The translations under genes and the position numbers were made by a program. Below, in pieces: positions 1-9,323 of a stretch of 64,000 nucleotides of DNA. Location: assembly GCA_017618625.1 (NCBI GenBank), contig JAFZTV010000055.1, forward strand, positions 15,545 through 79,544. The letters are read 5' to 3'. Within the stretch, counting starts at the first letter, position 1, and each line of letters opens with the position of its first letter. The notes below the pieces were generated by a model. That model was not told the DNA's origin. It saw only the letters and a program-made list of their open reading frames with translations, and made no database searches. The stretch is from Bacteroidales bacterium (GTDB lineage: Bacteria; Bacteroidota; Bacteroidia; Bacteroidales; P3).

Positions 1-3000
1 ATGACTGCATCGGCAATGCGTTGGTTGCGGAACACGCTGGTGATGAATTTTGCAGAGCCTTCGGGCTCGTCTCCGGCGCTGAAGCCACCGGGCAACATGA
101 TAATCTGGCTGTTATTGATAGCCTTGACGTAGGCATCGACGCTCTCGCGTATCTGCTGGCCGTTTTGGTTGCGGAAGACGATTATTTCGCTCTCTGCTCC
201 GGCACGGTTGAAAGCGCGTGCGCTGTCGTATTCGCAGTTTGTGCCTGGGAATGCAGGAATGAATACATGCGGACGGGCAACCTTGTTTTTGCAGATGTGG
301 ATATCCTTAAAGTTAATTGGAGTTACGGGGGATAGTGGGGCTATTGTTTCGTTGCTACGGGTGGGGAACACACTTTCGAGAGTCTTCTGCCATGCGGCAA
401 GAGCCTCTTCCAATGCGATTTTTTCTCCTCCGATTTCGAAGACGGGCTCGGCAATGACTTCGCCTATTTTCTCGCAACGGAATGGTAATCCTTCGACGGA
501 CGCCACTTCTACTATTATGTTTCCGTAATGTTTTTCGGTGAGTCCGCTTTGTTGGATTAGTTTTACACCGAGTTTGTTGCCAAACGCCATCTTGCTGACC
601 GCTTCAATAACACCACCAAATCCTAATGCGTATGCGCTGAGCACCCGTCCGGCCTCGATGGCTTTTCGCAACGCGGCGTATTGGTTGAGGGCGTCTGTGT
701 AGTCGGGCATGCCGTATTCTTTCTCTTTTACATCGAGCATCACCAAGTGGCTGCCGGCTTTTTTCAATTCTGGTGTGACAACGTGTTTCAGGTCGCTGAT
801 TCCGACAGCGAAGGAGCATAGGGTAGGGGGTACGTCGATGTCGTTAAATGTGCCGGACATGGAATCCTTGCCGCCGATGGCGGGTAGTTTCAGCCCCATC
901 TGAGCATGGTATGCACCTAGGAGTGCCGCAAACGGCTCTCCCCAGCGATATGGATCATTGCCAAGTTTTTTGAAGTATTCCTGGAATGTCAGACGCACTC
1001 TGGAGGCATCGCCGCCAGCAGCAGCAATTTTGGCTACGGACGAGAGCACAGCATATACTGACCCATGGAACGGTGACCAGGAGGTCTGGTAAGGATCCAT
1101 GCCGTAGGACATGATCGTGACGGTGTCGCATTTGCCATCAAGCAGTGGCAGTTTGCCTATCATGCTCTGCGTAGGCGTGAGCTGATATTTGCCGCCGTAG
1201 GGCATAACGACACTGCCGGCTCCAATAGAGCTGTCGAACATCTCGACAAGACCTTTCTGCGAGCAGACATTTAAGTCGGACAGTGTGGAGATCCAAAGTT
1301 CTTTTACGGTCTGATTTGTCTGACAATTTTGACTTGTCTTGTCGGGCATTGCGACGCTAACGGTCGTCTCTTGGTGAGCGCCGTTAGTGTCGATAAACCT
1401 GCGTGATAAATTCACTATCTCTTTGCCACGCCAGCTGATAATCATGCGTGGCTCTTTTGTTACTGTCGCAACGACGGTTGCCTCGAGGTTCTCTTCGTCG
1501 GCGTATTGCAACATCTTGTCCACATCTTTCGGATCTACTACCACTGCCATTCTCTCTTGGCTCTCGCTTATGGCAAGTTCGGTTCCGTCAAGACCGGCAT
1601 ATTTCTTTGGAACCTTGTCAAGGTTGATTTGCAGTCCGTCGGCCAACTCTCCTATAGCCACGCTGACACCGCCAGCACCGAAATCGTTACATTTCTTGAT
1701 AATGGAAGAAACCTCTTCTCTGCGGAACAGACGTTGTATTTTACGTTCCGTCGGTGCGTTACCTTTTTGCACTTCAGCGCCGCATGTGGTAAGGCTCTTA
1801 GTTGTGTGGCTTTTAGATGCACCTGTGGCACCGCCTATACCGTCACGGCCAGTGCGACCACCGAGCAGTATGATAATGTCGCCTGGGTCGGAGGTTAGAC
1901 GTTTTACAGCGCGTCTTGGTGCTGCTGCAATCACAGCGCCGATTTCCATTCGTTTTGCAACATAGTTGGGATGATAAATTTCATTTACCAAGCCGGTGGC
2001 AAGTCCTATCTGGTTGCCATACGAGCTATAGCCGTGAGCGGCGGTTGTGACAATCTTGCGCTGCGGCAGTTTGCCAGGAAGGGTTTCCTCTATGGGTTTG
2101 GTCGGGTCGGCGGCACCAGTCACACGCATGGCTTGATAGACGTAAGTGCGACCCGAAAGCGGGTCTCTGATACATCCGCCAAGGCAGGTGGCGGCTCCAC
2201 CGAAGGGCTCAATCTCTGTCGGGTGGTTGTGTGTTTCATTCTTGAAGTTTATAAGCCACTCCTCACGGTTTCCGTCAATGGTCACAGGCACAACTATGGA
2301 GCAAGCGTTTATCTCGTCGCTCGGTTCCTGGTCGTCAAGTATTCCGGCTTTTTTAAGACGTTTCGCCGCCAGAGTGCCGATATCCATAAGACAGACAAAT
2401 TTGTCGTCACGTCCAGCGTAGTGCTCTTTGTGGTCGGCGAGATATTGCTGGAATGCGCCTTCGATAAGCGGACGGTAGTAACCTTCGTCAAACTTCACAT
2501 CTTTCAGTTCTGTGGCGAAGGTGGTGTGGCGGCAGTGGTCGCTCCAGTAAGTGTCAAGCACACGGATTTCCGTCATGGTTGGATTCCGATGCTCTTCTTC
2601 ACTGAAGTATTTCTGGATGTGCAGGAAGTCTTTGAAAGTCATTGCAAGTCCCAATCCGTCATACAACTCTTTCAACGTGTTTCCCGCCATGTCTTTGAAA
2701 CCATCGAAGGTTATGACATCGGCTGGCTCGTCAAAGTGGTCTTCGAGAGTCTCGGGTTTTGGAGCATCGGTCACGCGACTGTCTACGGGGTTGACGCAAT
2801 GCCGTATAACAGCCTCGCGCTCTTTATCGCTCAATGTGCCACTTATCACGTATGTTGTGGCAGATTTGATAATTGGTTTTTCGTTGTCATTAAGTAGTTT
2901 CACGCATTGCTCAGCCGAGTCTGCACGCTGATCGAATTGGCCGGGTAGATATTCCACTGAGAAGCAGAAATCGCCATCAGACGAAGGGAAGGCCTCCTCG

Positions 3001-3212
3001 TAAATCGTATCAACAGGAGGTTCAGAAAACACTGTGTTCTTTGCCTTGATGTAGGTTTCATCTGAGATATTCTCGATGTCGTAGCGAATAAGCACTCGCA
3101 CCGATGTTGCTTTGATGTTAAGGTAGTTGCTCAACTCCTCGTGGAGTTCCTTGGCTTTTACCGCATAGTCGGTTTTCTTCTCGACATAAATGCGTCTTAC
3201 TCCTTTGGTCAT
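1..3212 (-). CDS. purL: Phosphoribosylformylglycinamidine synthase (partial, C-terminus cut by window edge)
   Basis: Large single-chain FGAM synthase of de novo purine synthesis, which makes FGAM from FGAR, glutamine and ATP in the cytoplasm. The first 1070 codons are present; the family is usually over 1200 residues, so the end lies outside the window. The N-terminus reads MTKGVRRIYVEKKTDYAVKA. TYWSDHCRHTTF is the usual PurS-like/synthetase linker signature. Close to the window edge the glutaminase domain begins, with PGTNCEY carrying the nucleophilic Cys and GGFSAGDEPEGSAKFI as the oxyanion-side loop. The start at 3212 follows a -7 box (CAAAGATA on the plus strand, 3284-3291), and a palindrome lies in the 5' UTR. 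No frameshift was seen in the parts translated. Confidence 0.95.
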   Translation of the reverse strand, partial: MTKGVRRIYVEKKTDYAVKAKELHEELSNYLNIKATSVRVLIRYDIENISDETYIKAKNTVFSEPPVDTIYEEAFPSSDGDFCFSVEYLPGQFDQRADSAEQCVKLLNDNEKPIIKSATTYVISGTLSDKEREAVIRHCVNPVDSRVTDAPKPETLEDHFDEPADVITFDGFKDMAGNTLKELYDGLGLAMTFKDFLHIQKYFSEEEHRNPTMTEIRVLDTYWSDHCRHTTFATELKDVKFDEGYYRPLIEGAFQQYLADHKEHYAGRDDKFVCLMDIGTLAAKRLKKAGILDDQEPSDEINACSIVVPVTIDGNREEWLINFKNETHNHPTEIEPFGGAATCLGGCIRDPLSGRTYVYQAMRVTGAADPTKPIEETLPGKLPQRKIVTTAAHGYSSYGNQIGLATGLVNEIYHPNYVAKRMEIGAVIAAAPRRAVKRLTSDPGDIIILLGGRTGRDGIGGATGASKSHTTKSLTTCGAEVQKGNAPTERKIQRLFRREEVSSIIKKCNDFGAGGVSVAIGELADGLQINLDKVPKKYAGLDGTELAISESQERMAVVVDPKDVDKMLQYADEENLEATVVATVTKEPRMIISWRGKEIVNLSRRFIDTNGAHQETTVSVAMPDKTSQNCQTNQTVKELWISTLSDLNVCSQKGLVEMFDSSIGAGSVVMPYGGKYQLTPTQSMIGKLPLLDGKCDTVTIMSYGMDPYQTSWSPFHGSVYAVLSSVAKIAAAGGDASRVRLTFQEYFKKLGNDPYRWGEPFAALLGAYHAQMGLKLPAIGGKDSMSGTFNDIDVPPTLCSFAVGISDLKHVVTPELKKAGSHLVMLDVKEKEYGMPDYTDALNQYAALRKAIEAGRVLSAYALGFGGVIEAVSKMAFGNKLGVKLIQQSGLTEKHYGNIIVEVASVEGLPFRCEKIGEVIAEPVFEIGGEKIALEEALAAWQKTLESVFPTRSNETIAPLSPVTPINFKDIHICKNKVARPHVFIPAFPGTNCEYDSARAFNRAGAESEIIVFRNQNGQQIRESVDAYVKAINNSQIIMLPGGFSAGDEPEGSAKFITSVFRNQRIADAV

Positions 3213-3255
3213 AGTATCTTATGATTGTGATGTTGTATTATTTCCGTTTCAAACT

Positions 3256-3272
3256 ACGCATTAATAATGCGT
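3256..3272. promoter_or_regulatory. 17-bp palindrome in purL 5' UTR, possible operator
   Basis: ACGCATT-AAT-AATGCGT is a perfect 7-bp inverted repeat just downstream of the predicted purL transcription start. It could be a repressor site or a small mRNA hairpin. The ACGC...GCGT ends recall the LacI-family PurR box of gamma-proteobacteria, but the spacing differs, so the resemblance is only suggestive. Confidence 0.4.
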
Positions 3273-3283
3273 TTTTCGCTCTG

Positions 3284-3291
3284 CAAAGATA
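3284..3291 (-). promoter_or_regulatory. Bacteroidota -7 promoter box of purL
   Basis: Read on the minus strand this is TATCTTTG followed by C, a match to the TAnnTTTG -7 consensus. It puts the transcription start near 3277 and gives a 5' UTR of about 65 nt. No clear -33 TTTG is seen at the expected distance. Confidence 0.65.
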
Positions 3292-3354
3292 TACAATCCT
3301 TTTGTATTAATGCCCATTCAGACCTCGAAAAACAAATGCTTTTTTTCAACAAAT

Positions 3355-3388
3355 AAAAGAGGGGCGGATTTCGCATCCGTCCCTCTCG
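3355..3388 (-). terminator. Intrinsic terminator after the C10 peptidase cluster
   Basis: GAGGGGCGGAT (3359-3369) pairs with ATCCGTCCCTC (3375-3385) around a TTCGC loop. On the minus strand the hairpin is followed by a T-rich stretch. It lies directly downstream of the first C10 gene and separates it from purL. Confidence 0.7.
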
Positions 3389-3414
3389 TTCCTTTTGAGG
3401 ATGTTTACAGTATC

Positions 3415-5235
3415 TTAGCGTTTTACCACTTTTTTGATGGCTGTTTTACCGTCGGCGGTAATCCTGATGCTATATACGCCGTTGTTAAGTCTGCTCATAT
3501 CGACATTGCCGTCGTTCTCACTAAGCACAATGCGACCAACTGCATCGATAACTTCAACTTTTTGCAGGCCATCCACCTCAACATTCAGTATTCCATCGGT
3601 CGGGTTGGGGTAGAGTTTTACGGCAGACTCGGTTACATCGTTAATACCGTTTGTGTTTCCTCCACCGGTGATTGTGAAAGGAACCTCCGTGGGGCAGTCT
3701 TGATAACCAAATTCAATGGGGGTCCAGTTTGTTCCATCTGTACTATACACGGCTTTGGCTGTGTAGGAACCAGCTACAAGGGGTGAATTGGCCACTTTTC
3801 TAATGCTTAACGTTATTACGTAACCTGATTCAAACGGATCGGATGTTAAATTTATTTGTTTCAGCATGGTGACCAAAGAAGATCCTCTATATGCTCCAAC
3901 TCCGAGGTAACCAGTGAAATCTTCGGTTCCGATATTTGCAATTTGGCAGGATCCCGTAATATAAGAGCCAGCGGTCACTGGAGAAGATATTGTGAAATTG
4001 TCATAAGTGGCGAGGTCTGTGGTTGTTGTTTGTGGGTTGTCAGGGGGATTTCCGTTCGGAGAGGAAATTCCGATAACAGCTTCTTGGTAATATGTGAAAA
4101 TGTAGTCTCCGCCACCAACACCACCAGAACCAGGAGCAAGACTTGTCAGTGCGAAAAATCCGTCACCAGAGCCGCTCCATCCCCAGTTGAAGTGGAACTG
4201 GTTGTTGGAGTTGTATCCGTCGCATACAAAGCTGTGTCCGCTGGAACCGTTTGAGTTGGCTCCACCGTATAACATGGGACGACCTGCGTCAAGTTCGTTT
4301 TTCAAGAGGGTTATCCAGTTGTTATCGTTATAATAACTTTTTTGTTTGTATTGAATGCCAGCAGCATATCCAAAATAAGTCCTTAATGCGCTAACGACAG
4401 CTGAGGTATAGGCTCCGCTGCCTTCGTAGGTATAGTCCATATCGATACTTACCCCACAGTGGTACATAAGTGTGGAAACAGCTGTTTTTTGAGTGTTGTT
4501 CCAAGAATATGCTGTGTAACCTCCGCCAACGGGCATGTTGGACCAGTCATAGGTGGTGCTGCCGAAATTGGCGCTGCAAGAGAAGTGGCGTGTTTCCGTA
4601 GTGTAGGAATGGCTACCGGTACCGGTGGTTGGCCATTCCCAATATTTCATTACCTGTGCCATGGCTGTGGCTACGCATCCCACAGCGGAACGTCCGCTTC
4701 CATCTGTAGGGCAAAGGTTGTTGTAGGGTGTATCCTGATCCCATTTAGTAGAAATCAAGGCCGATACATCTTTGCGTCCCGGAGCTTTGGGTGAAACGGT
4801 GCCGTTAACCAGCTCGTTCCACATGGCAGCAACTTCTTCTGTGGCCTCAGCGTGGGCATTCTGCACGGCTTCTATTTCTTCAGTATAGTGGTTCAGCCAA
4901 CCTTTCAAGTTTTCTGGCATGGCGGTTTGTCCCACAATACCGTTGCTTGTAGAGTAGCCAAGCACAGGAATCACCGCATCATCGGCAGAGACTATCACAA
5001 ATCCATTGTTGTCAACTGTGTTGAACACATATATACCATGTAGCCCAAGTTCAGTCGAAATTTCTTGGAAGTTCGGCGTTACAATACTTCTAAAATTAAT
5101 GTCGTCAATGCTGTACTGGGTTGTGGAGTTCCAGAAGTTTACAGCCACTTGGCGGGCTTTGTCAACAGAGACAGGTTTTGCGAATGTTAGTCCGCTCACA
5201 ACAATCGCCGCGATTAATAAGAGTGTTTTTTTCAT
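3415..5235 (-). CDS. C10 family cysteine peptidase (streptopain/PrtT-like) with T9SS sorting domain
   Basis: Secreted cysteine protease of 606 aa. Residues 1-19 form a signal peptide, and residues 20-150 form the propeptide typical of the SpeB/PrtT/interpain family (PVSVDKARQVAVNFW). The catalytic domain has Cys187 in SAVGCVATAMAQVMKYW, His334 in GHSFVCDGYN, and the downstream FHFNWGWSGSGDGFF block. A beta-sandwich domain (about 410-525) precedes a T9SS type-A tail beginning VKLYPNPTDGILNVEV and ending in KKVVKR. It is the last of three tandem paralogues, 32 bp from the next, and probably cotranscribed with them. Substrate is unknown. Family and secretion route are clear from sequence; an extracellular or cell-surface location is inferred. 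Confidence 0.92.
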   Translation of the reverse strand: MKKTLLLIAAIVVSGLTFAKPVSVDKARQVAVNFWNSTTQYSIDDINFRSIVTPNFQEISTELGLHGIYVFNTVDNNGFVIVSADDAVIPVLGYSTSNGIVGQTAMPENLKGWLNHYTEEIEAVQNAHAEATEEVAAMWNELVNGTVSPKAPGRKDVSALISTKWDQDTPYNNLCPTDGSGRSAVGCVATAMAQVMKYWEWPTTGTGSHSYTTETRHFSCSANFGSTTYDWSNMPVGGGYTAYSWNNTQKTAVSTLMYHCGVSIDMDYTYEGSGAYTSAVVSALRTYFGYAAGIQYKQKSYYNDNNWITLLKNELDAGRPMLYGGANSNGSSGHSFVCDGYNSNNQFHFNWGWSGSGDGFFALTSLAPGSGGVGGGDYIFTYYQEAVIGISSPNGNPPDNPQTTTTDLATYDNFTISSPVTAGSYITGSCQIANIGTEDFTGYLGVGAYRGSSLVTMLKQINLTSDPFESGYVITLSIRKVANSPLVAGSYTAKAVYSTDGTNWTPIEFGYQDCPTEVPFTITGGGNTNGINDVTESAVKLYPNPTDGILNVEVDGLQKVEVIDAVGRIVLSENDGNVDMSRLNNGVYSIRITADGKTAIKKVVKR

Positions 5236-5267
5236 ATTTGTATTTGTTATTTGTGTTTCATAATAAG

Positions 5268-7001
5268 TTATCTGACGATAATTTTCTGTGCGGGTTCGTT
5301 ACCGACTTTGACCAGATAAATGCCGCATTTTGTAATCGGTATTGTGATATTACTGCCACTGCCCTTGGTGCTGTAAACCACACGACCCATCATATCAACC
5401 ACACTGACGGGAGTATTCATGGCGTTGTCCACAACAATAGTGTGGCCCTGTGCGAAAACATGGCAACGCTCTACATTCAAATCGTCTATGCCATTGCTGC
5501 CTACCATAAATGGTATCTCGGTGGGACAGTCGTTATATCCTATAACGATAGGTACCCAATTGATTCCATCGACGCTACAGACAGCTTTGGCGGTATAAGA
5601 ACCTGCTGCAAGTGGTGCCACTGGAACATTGTTGATGGACAGACTTTTGGTCGAATTGGCATTTAGACTGGTTGAGCCTACTTGTGCCAATATTGTAACT
5701 AGGATGTCATAAGAATTATAGACGGCCACGCCAAGGTATCCAACAAAAGGTCTTGTGCTCGAATTCTTGAACGTGCACGATCCCGAAATCGTTCCATCGA
5801 CAGGAAAACTGTTGTTTGACAATGTGAAAGATTGTGCTGTCTGAATGCCGGGAACAATTCCAATGATGGCATCTTGAGAATAGGAGAAGTCTCCCAAATC
5901 GCCTCCACCAGTGCCAAGATAGTCGGGGGTCATGGCATTCAGTGCGAAATAGCCATCGCCAGAGCCGCTCCATCCCCAGTTGAAATGGAATTTGTCGTTT
6001 GCATCATATCCATCGCATACAAAACTGTGCCCTTGTTCGCCGTTTGCGTCAGCTCCGCCATAGATGACAGGTCTGCGTGCGTCCAACTCGGTTTTAAGCA
6101 TGCTTTTCCATTCGGTTTCATTCGTGCCATATTTATATTTATATGTGGTAGAACTGCCGTAGTAAAAGAATGTTTTCATTGCGTTGGGTACGTTTGCTTG
6201 CTGTGCTCCGCTTGCTGCAGAACTATACTGCATTTGTACACTAGCCCCGCAGTGTTTCATAAGCAAAGCCACCGCGTTTTTCTGTGAACCAGCCCAGCTG
6301 TAAGCTGTGTTACCACCGCCCTCAGGCATTCTTGACCATGCGTAGCTAGTGTCAAAACTTTCAGAGATTTGTATTGATGGGTTAGTCCTGCTGCTGATGT
6401 ACGATTTACTGCCAGTGCCTTTAATCGGCCAGTTCCAGAATTTCATCACCTGTGCCATGGCGGTTGCAACACAGCCAGTTACAGCCCTGACGTTTCCATC
6501 GTACGGGCATAGCAGGTTGTATGGAGTTGTTTGGTCCCAATGTGTTGCTATAATCGGTTCTACCGCTTTGGCCCCGCTGGCTCTTTTGACAGATTTTGAT
6601 CCTGTCAGTTTCTGCCACTCTGCTGCTGTATTGGCGTCAGCCGTCATGTTGGCGTTCACGGCGACGTGTATTTCATCCGAATAGTGTTTTAGCCAACCTT
6701 TCAAGTTGGCGGGCATTGCGTTGTTTAAGTCGATACCGTTGTCTTTTGAGTAGCCAAGAATTGGTGTTGAAACGTCGTTGGCTGCAACAATTACATAGCC
6801 GTCGTTCCCCTTTGTGACAAATACATACATGTTCTGCAGTTCCAGTTGCGATGAAACCTCGTGAAATACGGGATTGCTTGCCGAAACGTTTGCGGCCCAG
6901 AAATTCGTTGCCACCCTTCTGGCGGTCTCAATGGTCACTGGCTTTGCGAATGCCGCAAGGCTTAATGACAAAACCACAACCGCTAAAATGACTTTTTTCA
7001 T
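5268..7001 (-). CDS. C10 family cysteine peptidase with T9SS-type tail (second paralogue)
   Basis: Paralogue of 577 aa with the same plan: signal peptide 1-19, propeptide, catalytic Cys177 (AVTGCVATAMAQVMKFW), His325 (GEQGHSFVCDGYD) and the FHFNWGWSGSGDGYF block. One beta-sandwich domain follows at about 390-495. The C-terminal 70 residues (VSVVDMMGRVVY ... CGIYLVKVGNEPAQKIIVR) look like a T9SS sorting domain, but the usual YPNP opening is degenerate. The gap to the upstream paralogue is 48 bp, too short for an independent promoter with a usual leader, which suggests an operon. Confidence 0.9.
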   Translation of the reverse strand: MKKVILAVVVLSLSLAAFAKPVTIETARRVATNFWAANVSASNPVFHEVSSQLELQNMYVFVTKGNDGYVIVAANDVSTPILGYSKDNGIDLNNAMPANLKGWLKHYSDEIHVAVNANMTADANTAAEWQKLTGSKSVKRASGAKAVEPIIATHWDQTTPYNLLCPYDGNVRAVTGCVATAMAQVMKFWNWPIKGTGSKSYISSRTNPSIQISESFDTSYAWSRMPEGGGNTAYSWAGSQKNAVALLMKHCGASVQMQYSSAASGAQQANVPNAMKTFFYYGSSTTYKYKYGTNETEWKSMLKTELDARRPVIYGGADANGEQGHSFVCDGYDANDKFHFNWGWSGSGDGYFALNAMTPDYLGTGGGDLGDFSYSQDAIIGIVPGIQTAQSFTLSNNSFPVDGTISGSCTFKNSSTRPFVGYLGVAVYNSYDILVTILAQVGSTSLNANSTKSLSINNVPVAPLAAGSYTAKAVCSVDGINWVPIVIGYNDCPTEIPFMVGSNGIDDLNVERCHVFAQGHTIVVDNAMNTPVSVVDMMGRVVYSTKGSGSNITIPITKCGIYLVKVGNEPAQKIIVR

Positions 7002-7049
7002 TTGTTTATTTTTTTTGTTTTTTTTCTTGACAGTTGTCAGGCAATGTTG

Positions 7050-9176
7050 CTACTCGCTGACAAATATTTTCTTAGCAGGCATATTGCCGAGTTTTACCAA
7101 ATATATACCGCTTTTCTGCATGGGTAGTCTAACACATTCTGAATCGCAGCGGCCTCTGTGGACTATACGTCCCATCATATCCACGACTGTTATATCGTAT
7201 CCTTCGGCGGAGTTGACAATAATGTTTCTGCCGTATGTGCCAATCTTGACATCGCTGAGGTCGATATCCTCAATTGAATTGCCTCCAATGTTGAAATATA
7301 GCTGTGTCGGGGTTCCGTCGCTCGAACCGCTTATAGTTTGCCATGTTGCACCGTTGTCAGTGCTGCTTATTGCCTTCACACTATATGTCCCTGCATTGAA
7401 TCCTTCGGGTATTGTGTAGTTGAACTGCATGCTAGATATTGCGTTCGCTGCAATACTGCGGTTTGTCTGCGTCAAAATAGTTGTAATCTCAGCGTTGGAA
7501 TTATATGCTGCCACACCGATAAGTCCGGAAAATGCAACCGTGCCGACATTCTTTATTCCGCATGAGCCCACGATAGCGTCTCCTACGGCATAGGAACTAC
7601 TGCTGATTGAGAAATTTTCAAATGTTTTGAGGTTAGGCACTCCCACTGGTTCTGACCCGTCTGTAACCGTGAATGTTGCTTCGACCGCACATCCGTTGTA
7701 TCCGCTCTTCACAGGGTACCATGTTGCACCGTTCAGGCTGCATACCGCTTTTGCGGTATATGTGCCCGGTGTCAGCGGCGCTTCCGCTGCATGGTTAATG
7801 GTGATGGTTCGGGTGCTGTTTCCGTTGAAGGAAATTTGGTCGGACTGTGCCAGAATTGTTACCAGTTGGCCGGCGCTGTTATAGGCCGCCACCCCGATGT
7901 ATCCGTTGAAGGCCGCTACACCTGAATTGCGCAGTCCGCATGTGCCTGTTATATTTGATCCTAAGCCGACATATTCTTGAACGGAAAATGAGCTATATGT
8001 CTGAAATTGTGGGGTTATCTTGATCACGGCTCCTTGGCTGTACGTGTAGTTGCCTAGTCCAGCTCCTGTCCCTGTGCTGGTCGGCGTAAGACTGTTCGTA
8101 GTGTAGTATCCGTTGCCAGATCCGCTCCACCCCCAGTTAAAATGGAAATTGTCACTGGCGTCGTAGCCGTCGCAGACGAACGAGTGTCCTCCTGTGCCGT
8201 CTTCACCCTCTCCACGGTAAAGTACAGGTCTGCCTTCATCTATTTCGCCTTTTAGCAAGGCTTTCCAGTTGTCCTCTGTGTATCCTTGTTTGTGTACGTA
8301 ATTCACGGTGTAGGCATATCCGAAATAGTTTTTCAATGCGTTCGGAATATATGCCGATGACGATGAGCTGGAGCTGTGAGTGTATTTCATCTCCACGCTG
8401 ACTCCGCAATGGAACATCAGTGTCGAGACCGCGTTCTTTTGACCTGTTGCCCAGCTGCTTGCCGAATTCCCTCCACCTTCCGGCATTAAGTTCCAGCTGT
8501 ATGTGGTGTTTGAGAAATCGGCAGTTACGGTTTTGTCAGACACTGCGTCCGAAAGGGTGTTACACGTATAGGTGTGGCTGCCGGTTCCTTTAAGCGGCCA
8601 GCTCCAGTATTTCAACACTTGCGACATGGCCGTGGCCACGCAGCCGGTCACGCTTCTGACATTGGTATGCCCGTTGTTGTCATACGGACACTTCATGTTA
8701 TATGGATGACCTTGGTCCCATTGCGTTGAAACCAATGGCGACACAGCCTTCCGTTCCGGCCCTTTTTTCTCAATGTTGTTGAGCAGTCTGAACCACTCTC
8801 CGTCCGAAGTCTTGTCGCCCAAGTATCCGGCTTCGCGTGCGGCGGCTATCTCGTTGTCGTAGTGGCGCAACCACTCTTCCAGATGCACCGGCAACGCTTC
8901 TGCATTGAATCCGTTTGTTACAGAATATCCAAGTATAGGGGTTGCAATGTCGTCGGCTGCCACAATCACAAATCCATTGTTGTTAACCGACACAAACAGA
9001 TATTGTTCCGTCAGCCCTACTATGGGACTGATGTTTACCAGCTCTGGACATTCGCTCTTGGTCGTCTGGCTCCAGAAGTTGACAGCTACACGGTGTGCGT
9101 CCTCCTCACTCACATTCTTCGAGTTGGCTGCGAAACACATGGCGAGCACGCCTATAAGTAGCATTAATTTTCTCAT
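7050..9176 (-). CDS. C10 family cysteine peptidase with two beta-sandwich repeats and T9SS-type tail (third paralogue)
   Basis: The longest of the three paralogues (708 aa) and first in the presumed operon. Signal peptide 1-19, propeptide to about 145, Cys179 in SVTGCVATAMSQVLKYW, His331 in GGHSFVCDGYD, and FHFNWGWSGSGNGYY. A serine run (269-274) lies in the catalytic domain. Two similar 105-residue domains follow (about 400-505 and 520-625), each with a GxxGxxGVAAYNS core, whereas the paralogues have one; this points to internal duplication. The tail has VVDMMGRIVHRG and SGIYLVKLGNMPAKKIFV, a T9SS-like domain without a clean YPNP. Upstream on the minus strand is a -7-like TATTTTTG. Confidence 0.9.
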   Translation of the reverse strand: MRKLMLLIGVLAMCFAANSKNVSEEDAHRVAVNFWSQTTKSECPELVNISPIVGLTEQYLFVSVNNNGFVIVAADDIATPILGYSVTNGFNAEALPVHLEEWLRHYDNEIAAAREAGYLGDKTSDGEWFRLLNNIEKKGPERKAVSPLVSTQWDQGHPYNMKCPYDNNGHTNVRSVTGCVATAMSQVLKYWSWPLKGTGSHTYTCNTLSDAVSDKTVTADFSNTTYSWNLMPEGGGNSASSWATGQKNAVSTLMFHCGVSVEMKYTHSSSSSSSAYIPNALKNYFGYAYTVNYVHKQGYTEDNWKALLKGEIDEGRPVLYRGEGEDGTGGHSFVCDGYDASDNFHFNWGWSGSGNGYYTTNSLTPTSTGTGAGLGNYTYSQGAVIKITPQFQTYSSFSVQEYVGLGSNITGTCGLRNSGVAAFNGYIGVAAYNSAGQLVTILAQSDQISFNGNSTRTITINHAAEAPLTPGTYTAKAVCSLNGATWYPVKSGYNGCAVEATFTVTDGSEPVGVPNLKTFENFSISSSSYAVGDAIVGSCGIKNVGTVAFSGLIGVAAYNSNAEITTILTQTNRSIAANAISSMQFNYTIPEGFNAGTYSVKAISSTDNGATWQTISGSSDGTPTQLYFNIGGNSIEDIDLSDVKIGTYGRNIIVNSAEGYDITVVDMMGRIVHRGRCDSECVRLPMQKSGIYLVKLGNMPAKKIFVSE

Positions 9177-9323
9177 TGTATATTCAGTTTTTGGTTTGGT
9201 CGCCTATCAATTTAGTGTTGCAAAAATACGAAATTTTGCAAAATAAATTCATTTATGAAAAAATGTGTACTTTTGTATCATTGAAAGATGCCCATAAATG
9301 GCGATTTTGTACGTTTGAAATTT

